The notes under the pieces were generated by a model. That model saw only the letters and a program-made list of their open reading frames with translations, was not told the origin of the DNA and did not search any database. Shown piece by piece: positions 56,901-64,000 of a stretch of DNA of 64,000 bases; within the stretch, counting starts at the first letter, position 1; each line of letters begins with the position of its first letter. This stretch comes from Pseudofabraea citricarpa (Eukaryota; Ascomycota; Leotiomycetes; Helotiales; Dermateaceae). A program made the translations under genes and the position numbers. Location: positions 682,001 through 746,000 of the forward strand of contig JAPWGK010000003.1 in NCBI GenBank assembly GCA_029641185.1. Direction: 5' to 3'.

Positions 56901-59451
56901 TATGTTGAAAAATATGCAGCAGTCTCGCCACATTTCGCTGCTATACTGTTCGCAGTCTCTTGACTCTAAGAGACCCTGGAAGCTGTAATAACGAGTAAGA
57001 AAGGTGCTACAAACTTGGAATGTCCCAACGTACGTTAAATCAAACTCTTCCTCCTCGTCTTCTTCGTCTTCTTCATACTCCTGGTTGCTCACAAAGTTGT
57101 CGCCATTATCCGTATGCAGTCGTTTTGCAGTTGAATTGTATTGATCCTGATTCTGATCTTGGCGAGGTCGCTTTGAGCCCACAGAGAGTCGTACTGCAGT
57201 CGCCTCTTGCTCAAGAGTCAACAGCCCGTAATCGAAATGGTTCCAGATCATCCCATAAACGAAATCCCTGACATCATCTTGTGATGTGATATCAAAGCGC
57301 TTTTTTTTAATTTCAACCATTGTTTGGTTTGTTGGTTCTGGGCCGCTGTAGTTTACAAACACTTTCCCATCCTTCCTCCTTTTATCTTGAATTATAGAGC
57401 TGAGCCTGTCAGAAGACTGCCATAACCTATCCAGATTGATATTGTCAGAACTCTCAGGGTTCCCCAGATAGCCAATCCGAGTGAGAGTGTAGTAGTCATG
57501 GCCTTTGTCCGTGTACGCAATAATGATAACGCTCATCCAAAAAAAGTTATCGCACGTTTTGCCAAATTCATCCAATGCAAAAGTTGAAGACTCTGCTTTT
57601 CGGTTTGGGTTGTCGAGGCGGAATATGAGCAGTCTTATGCCTGCATCAACAAGTCTACGCACGACTGTCTTCCAACTATCGTCCGAATCCGCTGCAAATC
57701 GGGCTACATTCTCAGGGTTGGAATAAGCACCAATGTACTTGACACTCCCATTTAATGGCCATCCTGGATGGAATCTCTTTCGAAGGATCGAAAAGTCTAG
57801 AGGGTTGTTCGGACCGCCGTTGCTAAGCTCCCCGAGGGATATTGGCAATTCTAAGCCTTCTCTCACAATAACGATACGATAGGTACTATGGATTGGTTGT
57901 GGGATTGGATCTGAACCCTGGAGCTCCATTGTCTGTTTTGTTCCCAGCTCAAACATCGACTCTTCTTTTTCGAGCAGGATGAATTCGAGGAAGTTTTCCT
58001 TGTCAGTGGCACCTTTGAGTAGTGAACTAATAGCCCTACTCCATTCTTCGTTAGAATCAAGTGAAAAATCTGGAATCATCGGAGAATTGTATGCATTCCA
58101 CCCATACAGACACCCCACTGCCATTTCACGTTTCACGGGCCTACCGCTCTTTATTCTTTCTCGAAAAAAATCAAAGTCGAGATGATTCTCGCCGTCAACC
58201 CTGAGACCACCGAGAGGACACCTTATCTCCCCACCTTTCAAATGCAACCGAACTTGCAAGTGCCCCTTAGTCGCGATGATTTTGTCCCAGTCCTCTTCCG
58301 GCAAGGTGAGTTCAAACACAGGCTCAGTATGACCTCGGAAAACCACCAGCTCCTCAACGGCGTTCTTCCAGTCCTTGATCGAGTTTGCAGCGAAAGATTT
58401 GCCGTTCAAGGTGAGTGGCCGAACCTTGCAATCATCCCACGAAATCCAGGTCTGTGGTACGTGTTTCTCCATTTGTTCGAAACCGAGGTCTTCAGTTTTC
58501 TTGGGACTGTCGAGATTTGGGAGGTTCGTAAGCATACGCAGTGTAACTCGTACCTCTCCACTGGGAAGTTGGATCTTGAGCGCACATTCACCAAAGGATC
58601 TCGGTGGCCTTCCAATATCTTCCACTTTTTTCTGCTTGAGTGGGCCATCTGTATTGATAGGATAATCAAAACTATTGTGATAGATTTGGAACCGAAAGAA
58701 AGTGTAATCTCCTTCAAAGAAAAGAATGTTGAGAGCTTTTCTCCAACATTTCTCCTCGTATACTGGGAAGTCCTCAACGATCCCTCCAATTTGGTATATT
58801 GTCGAATCTCGAGTGCGCCATTCTGTCGGTAGGCCTGTCCATATGCTAGAGAAATCAATATGATCAGCGGTCTCGGGAGGAGAAACAGTAGCTAGATCTC
58901 CAACTTTTATCGAAATAAGGGGATCAGGCATATTTTCCACGAGTATTTCGAGCATGCAATCTCTGAACGGCGTCTGCTTAGCTGGTGTACTTTTTCCATA
59001 AGTTGTCTTCCCTGCCGGAACAAAATTTAAAGGTGGCGCTTGAGCGACGAAAACTTTGAATGTCAAATCACTTTTATTCTCTTTGAAGAAGAGTGAATCG
59101 ATCACTCTGCACCACTCCTTCTCGTCATTTGCGTTGAAGCTCTGGGGAGAGCTTAAAGCTTCTGCCGTGAGATGCTGCTCGTCTTTCCAAGCCTCCCTGC
59201 ATTCAGCACCAGTCAGCAGAAAACTAAACTTGAGTTCCCGGAACGGAAGATACTTACAACCAACCGGGACTTCCAACAATATCAATGTCGCTTGCCTTCG
59301 TGGGAGTTGGCGCCGATAGACCTCCTTTCCGCACCCCCTTAGGGTTAATAACAATAGGCTCGCCATTGTCCCGTTGAATAGTAATTTTGCAATTCGAAAA
59401 ATGAACGTTACGTCCATTGAGGCCGGCCATTTGGCCCCCAGTAGACGCCAT
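53987..59451 (-). CDS. Divergent SNF2-type ATPase with six N-terminal repeats
   Basis: Five exons, 59451-59258, 59196-56611, 56545-56025, 55870-55176 and 55117-53987, with consistent phases, give 1708 residues. Residues ~65-730 hold six degenerate units of 110-135 residues. Each ends in an acidic-x-x-W-x-x-A-x-x-x-L helix (W93, W216, W341, W450, W573; last unit near 710 without W). The motor follows: motif I ADEQGLGKT (~875-883), motif II QDEFHLA, motif III VSGTPF, then a C-lobe with GVGLTITRSRRVILVEP and the arginine-finger motif QAKARIRRHGQ. The tail is acidic. This places it among SNF2-family DNA translocases, but the N-terminus matches none I know. A 51-nt in-frame GT-AG segment near 57030 may be an optional intron. 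Confidence 0.85.
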
Positions 59452-59760
59452 GTGGTCTGTTCAATGAACGTTGTATAATTACTATAAGAGTACGTGGGTG
59501 TAAAGCTGGTGGTCTACTGGTGCCGGTAGACTATATACTGCAGTAGCATGCCTAGCGCATACGTCCCGTGACAATTACTGAATGAATGAAGAAATTAGAA
59601 TATTCAAAGTCACCTTGTCAATCAGGACTTCTTTCTTGGTCAGGGAGAGATTTTTATTATCAAGCGTACAAAGATTGGGAATGGACAAATAAGGGATGCT
59701 CATGAGTTGTTTATTAGGTCGTCTCAGGTCGCTACATGTCTTACACCTGGAATGCGAATT
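59452..59760. promoter_or_regulatory. Promoter interval of the SNF2-type gene
   Basis: 309 bp between the SNF2-type start codon and the 3' end of the cupin gene on the same strand. Nothing specific recognised. Confidence 0.4.
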
Positions 59761-61047
59761 CTACCGCTCAATCGAACTAACATGAATTATGGCGTCAACC
59801 GAATCCAGATTTCTTGCCATACACCTCTCTCCAGGCTTGATTCTCCATATTCCATTAGCACAGATGGCGAATTTCTGGTCACCAACTGTAACATGGACTT
59901 TCCCACCCGCTACAGAGCAGATTCGCAGGATATTCTTCTCGTGCTCAAATACGTGTCCGTGATTAGGATTGATCAAATGAAAACGAAAGTTCATACCGGA
60001 GATCGTAACCCCTTGAGGGCGACCTGAGATATATGCCGAAGAGAATGCGAGGTCTTTCGAACGGTTAGCTCTTGCCTCAAAACAAGTCGCAATCAGACTT
60101 ACTCTCTTCGATCTCCTCGTCGTTGTTTGTAAGCTCGTCAATCTTCACATTTCCGCGATAACGACCCGATTGGTTTTCCCAAGTTTCAGCCTCCACAAGC
60201 GCGCCAGATTCTTTTGCCGACGTATCATCCTTATTGTTAGACAGCTGTTTCTGCTTCTTAGATAGGGGTTCGTCATCCCAGAAGTCTAGGGTATTATTCT
60301 TCCCTTCAAAAAGCTTTCTTTTCAGGGGAACAGCTCCTTGAGACTGGTTTGCGTCGATATTTGGCAGCACAGCGAGATCTGGAGAAGATGCTGCACTTCC
60401 CACGCCAACAGAGCTACTTTCCGACCTTCTTGAATCCGAAGCCATTGCTGGAGATGGGGTTAAAGGCGGCTAAAAGCACACTGTTAAAACCTGTTTGAGA
60501 AACACTTGCAGATAGACCTACCCGAGGATTTCGCTGACTGGGTCTCTCCGACTCAGGCTGCTCTTTGGTCAAATCTCTGCCCTTCACGATACTCTTGATG
60601 AGAGCATCTGAATTTCGTCCCAGGCTTGAAATCTGCACCGCCTTTGGAGGTGTAGCATTGCGAGTACTCTTCTTGGGTGGAAGGATAGGAGTGGTAGATC
60701 CAGCTACTCGTGCCTTTACTGGCTCGGTTTCCTCAGACTGTTTTGCATTAGCTACTGCAGATCCAATTGCACTAATTCGCGCATACCTCGTGCGCTGCAT
60801 CTGACTCGTGCTCTTCTTCATGGCTGTTTACCTCCAGCTTGAGTTTATCATCAACGGCCTGTTCTTGTAACTTTTTTCTCTTTCTCTCCAGCTTTCGCTG
60901 CTTCTTCGCCTCCTTACTTTCGGCATCTGTGTTGCGCGTCTTGAGCTTCTTATGCGTCTTTTGTTTCTGTTGACTCTTTAATCCAGCTTCAAGGCGATCT
61001 GTGACACCATCACTGGCCTCTTGCGAGACCGATGAGTGCTTCGCCAT
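59761..61047 (-). CDS. CENP-C/Mif2-like cupin-domain protein
   Basis: Four exons, 61047-60787, 60737-60522, 60469-60103 and 60053-59761, with 49-52 nt introns, give 378 residues. Residues ~25-70 are a Lys/Arg-rich coiled-coil-like stretch (KEAKKQRKLERKRKKLQEQ). The middle is disordered with TP/SP sites. The last ~95 residues form a cupin: ILRICSVAGGKVHVTVGDQK, then FAICANGIWRIKPGERCMAR with a terminal IIHVSSI strand. This echoes the Mif2/CENP-C dimerisation cupin (basic residue, GG-x-W-x-VPRGN-like turn). The CENP-C motif that contacts CENP-A nucleosomes is not visible, so this may be a paralogue or a different cupin. It lies directly upstream of the SNF2-type gene on the same strand. Confidence 0.65.
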
Positions 61048-63024
61048 GGTCGGAACCGTCGTTGAAAGAGCGCAGGATCATAGAAGAAGTTTACAAGGTA
61101 GTAAGTAGTCAGTAAAGCAGGTTACCTGCCTACTCGAGGTGTTGACCATGGGAAGAAGGAAACGCGCGCGCATTTGTGACTCGCTAAAGCTCGCTTAGCA
61201 GTGATTAGCCCCCCTTTTTCGCGCGACCCTTTAAGGAAAACAGACACGCGCAGGGAGGAATAAAAAGAAAGCGAGGCAAAAAGAGTTCTGAATAGCGGCA
61301 AAAAACATTAGCCTGTCTATTTCCAGCCCTCGACAGGGACCGTCTAATGTAAACCGCACCCCCGTTCATTGGACTGATCCTCCCGGGACGGTTTCTCACA
61401 ATTACACGCCCTCCCCTCGATCATCGCCCCTGGGGGGCTCTCTCGGATCATTGCAGCGAGCAAAGTCTCCAGGTCGCTCATGGTGGAGCGGGGTGGCTAG
61501 GTAAATGAGCATTTATACCATTGTGGCATCACCCCCTCTAGAACGGGTCCCGAATTGACAGCTTTTCGTTAAGTTGCTATATAAAGGGAGGTCCGGGTGG
61601 AATAAGGTTGTTGCTGAAGCTACGGGTTAACAATATCGCCGGTAACGTAAACTCTACTGTGGCAGTCAACACAACCTATAGAAGGTAAGTGATAGAGACA
61701 GGTATTTGCATAGAAACTATGGCCTTGAAACTACATGCACGTTCACAATAGAAGGATAATAAACATACTTGTGCATTGAGGCTTTAGTGAAAACTAGGTA
61801 GGGAATTATATGACAGCTTTCATCTTCAACTCGCCGGGTATATAGATATAGAGTATTAGCTTGATTCACAAGACTAAAGCTTGATTCGTAAGACTAAAAT
61901 CATACTATATTAATCCTTCCTAGAAGCTTTTTCCACTAGTATATCAAGAATATAAAATAACTATATTTATAGCTTAAATGAAAAGTTGACTCCCAACCAG
62001 ACTCGAAAATAAATCAAGCGCAGCGCAGAATTGTGGCATTTAGAGAACCAAAGAGCATTGACATGTACGTGCCATCACGTGACAGTAACATCCTTCATCG
62101 CCTTCCAGCGAATAGATTTGAGATACATGACAGCTTGAGATAGCATCTGAGATAACAGGATAAAGTGTAGGGTGACACGTTCAAAGCAAGGGGAGAATTT
62201 CCGTGAAGCTAGAACTTGACAGACCTCTGTAAGTTGACGATTCAAAGCCACTTGAGAGAGAAGGCCAGTGGCAACATGACGACCAGCCACACCAAGCCAT
62301 CCAGCCGCGTTCTAAAAGGTGCTCGATCGTCAAGCAGCTGATGGCTAGGAAGATCCTTATAAAGGGGGAAGCCAGCCACTGAACGATTTCACCAGCAAAC
62401 CACGTGAGAGAGGCAAGCCCCTCTAATTCCAGGAGGAAAGAGCCGCAGTAGCTAGGGCAGGAGAACAAAGGAAGGATAACGGAGAGGGATTGCTGAAACA
62501 ATGGAATCGAATTCCTGGGGCGTTTGACCACCTACTCCTCGCGTAAGATGGAAAAGGGAGCACGCGTTTGTAGTCACTAATGCCAACCCCAGGAATGCTG
62601 GACGTGCTAAGCGAGGAATGCGGAGCACTAGCAACCACACCAACCTGCCCTCGAACCCTCGAAAAGCATCTTATCGATAGCACAAGATACGTGAGACTTA
62701 TTGATTGCCTGATTGCGAAAATCTTCAACCCAGCCTTCTCCATGAGGAAGATGTTGCCCTTTGGTACTCGATCCCGTCGATTCCATCAACCAGCCCTTCG
62801 AGCGAGGGGCGGGTTTATTGAAGCTTCCATCCATCTACCTACTTTATGACTTGCTTTCGTTGATTTGAGACCTCTTTTCTTCATCCTTCTCTTTAACATA
62901 TTTTTGCGTCCTTACAAATAAATATTACCCTGGCGGTGATGTCAGTTTACTAACCAACAGCTCTTTACACAATTCATCCGATATATCTAGATATAGCAGA
63001 GATCTAAAAGGAAGGTAAATAAGT
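61048..63024. other. Long intergenic region with a 20-bp tandem duplication
   Basis: 2 kb between divergent genes. Two 20-bp units beginning GCTTGATTC and ending AAGACTAAA lie in tandem at 61859-61878 and 61879-61898, differing at two positions. The part from 61790 to 62000 is AT-rich. Overlapping frames at 62181-62849 on both strands have no domain pattern. No gene is supported. Confidence 0.45.
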
Positions 63025-64000
63025 ATGCGTCCAGAAAAGCAAGACTCCTATGGGGGCGAAATCGACTTGCGACCAACCACGAGAACCTCAAAGCTCCTCA
63101 CGCCAATGATTGTAGTTACCGTCGTGGCAGGCTTGCTCATATCTTCGGTCACCGGCGTACTTATCGCTGCCGCCGTATTATCCTCAAAATCCAACGCCAG
63201 TTATACAGGCGTAAGCCAGTCATTCATTGCGATTGCAGTAAGTCCTTCCACGATTCTCAACTCCAGATCCATCACTAACGGATAGCAGTCTTCGATTTCA
63301 TTTTTATACATATTCCTTCACTGTATTGCAGCTGTGCGTAAACTTCCAGTCGGAACCTCAAGACCACCGAAGCATAAAATACACGCCTTCTGTTTCATTC
63401 TTGCTCGCCTTGCAATAGTGGCATGGCTCGTGTCCCTAGTTACTTCAGCTGTTGTTGTTTCAAAGGCATCGGTTTGCCAAAATGGTGGGCTTCAATGCCG
63501 TTTGCAAATTATAGATGTAGTTGTGTGCTCTTTAGCATTGTAAGTCTATACAAAACGGCAAGGAGTTCGAGGCTAATATAAAATAGCATTGCTACAGGTG
63601 TCATCTTGACAGCTCTAGAGTCTTGCCAATATCCGTTTCAAGGCCCGCGTTTCTGTTCCGGAGTGAAATGTCGAGTAAGCTCTTTTGGCAACGATTTGAC
63701 CATCCGCCCAATTTCAGCCAGCACTTCATCCGTCAAGGAGAAAGGCGCCGAGGGTGATAAGATTCTTTGGCAAAACAATGTCAAGAGAAAGCCTGTAGCC
63801 CCGCCGCCATTTGCCAAGACGATGGGAGGAGAGTTCCCAAGCGATTATATAGTTGAACGACCAATGACACCTCTACTACCACCCATTCGAACTAAATCAT
63901 TGCGAGATAGCTGGGGCGAGGCATGGAAGCATCTGGCAGCAGACACTAGCGAAGACATCCAACCGAGCAACAAGCCTCTGTCAAAATCACTGTCATTGAA
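63025..64000 (+). CDS. Four-TM membrane protein, 3' end off the window (partial)
   Basis: Three exons, 63025-63237, 63289-63539 and 63587 to the right edge, give about 292 visible residues. The third exon starts at an AAATAG|C acceptor, chosen because it continues the fourth helix (SLAFIATGVILTALESC). Four hydrophobic segments (~27-53, 66-88, 102-130 and 143-165) with short loops give a MARVEL-like topology, followed by a long cytosolic tail with Pro-rich stretches (KPVAPPPFAKTMGG, TPLLPPIRTKS). A Cys pair lies in the 3-4 loop (CQNGGLQC). An alternative gtaagc...cag inside exon 3 would cause an early stop, so I left it unspliced. Function not recognised. Confidence 0.65.

Noticed and set aside
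60788..60824. 37-nt alternative intron in the cupin gene
   Set aside because: The 49-nt gtatgc...ctaatgcaaaacag intron at 60738-60786 has better length, branch site and frame.
62181..62849. Overlapping frames on both strands
   Set aside because: No domain pattern; mutually shadowing frames in a GC-normal intergenic stretch.

Overview
The window is nuclear DNA of a filamentous ascomycete (Pezizomycotina; Leotiomycetes would fit, but the sequence alone does not settle the class). The evidence is short GT-AG introns, mostly 45-75 nt, with CTAAC/CTGAC-like branch sites; fungal-only families (fungal transcription-factor C-terminus, DUF7708-NACHT NLR, Rtt109, Acr3, fungal LCCL membrane protein); and AT-rich islands that look mutated by RIP. 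I rebuilt exon structures by hand from splice signals and frame continuity. No tRNA, rRNA, CRISPR array or intact transposon was seen.

Layout. 0-0.4 kb: 3' end of a transcription factor cut by the left edge. 1.1-2.9 kb: a gene-free block with 13 copies of a 21-bp repeat core. 3.4-8.4 kb: three minus-strand genes (a PPxY-bearing conserved protein, a zinc-type MDR oxidoreductase, and a protein carrying seven SUMO-consensus tetrapeptides). 11-12.7 kb: amino-acid permease. 13.4-17.9 kb: a seven-exon NLR-type STAND NTPase with a possibly frame-broken segment upstream. 19.2-24.5 kb: ferric reductase, BTB-like protein, and the accessory subunit of queuine tRNA-ribosyltransferase. 25-29.9 kb: LCCL membrane protein and a trypsin-fold protease with a long N-terminal region.

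30-38 kb is an accessory, decaying segment. AT-rich RIP-like islands surround one apparently intact aminoglycoside-phosphotransferase-like gene and three frame-disrupted genes: a secreted SnoaL/NTF2-like protein and two small proteins that look distantly related to each other.

38-64 kb is mostly conserved core genome: a KEN-box protein, S-adenosylmethionine decarboxylase with a long leader and a 15-codon upstream ORF, Cfd1, a DPW-motif protein, mitochondrial ribosomal protein L15, Rtt109, Acr3, a large SNF2-type ATPase with six degenerate N-terminal repeats, a CENP-C-like cupin protein, and a four-TM membrane protein cut by the right edge. Functional themes include chromatin (Rtt109, SNF2, cupin protein), polyamine and Fe-S metabolism, and metal or arsenic handling. 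There is no biosynthetic cluster. Most genes are separately transcribed, with several divergent promoter pairs (CFD1/DPW protein, MRPL15/RTT109, QTRT2/LCCL).
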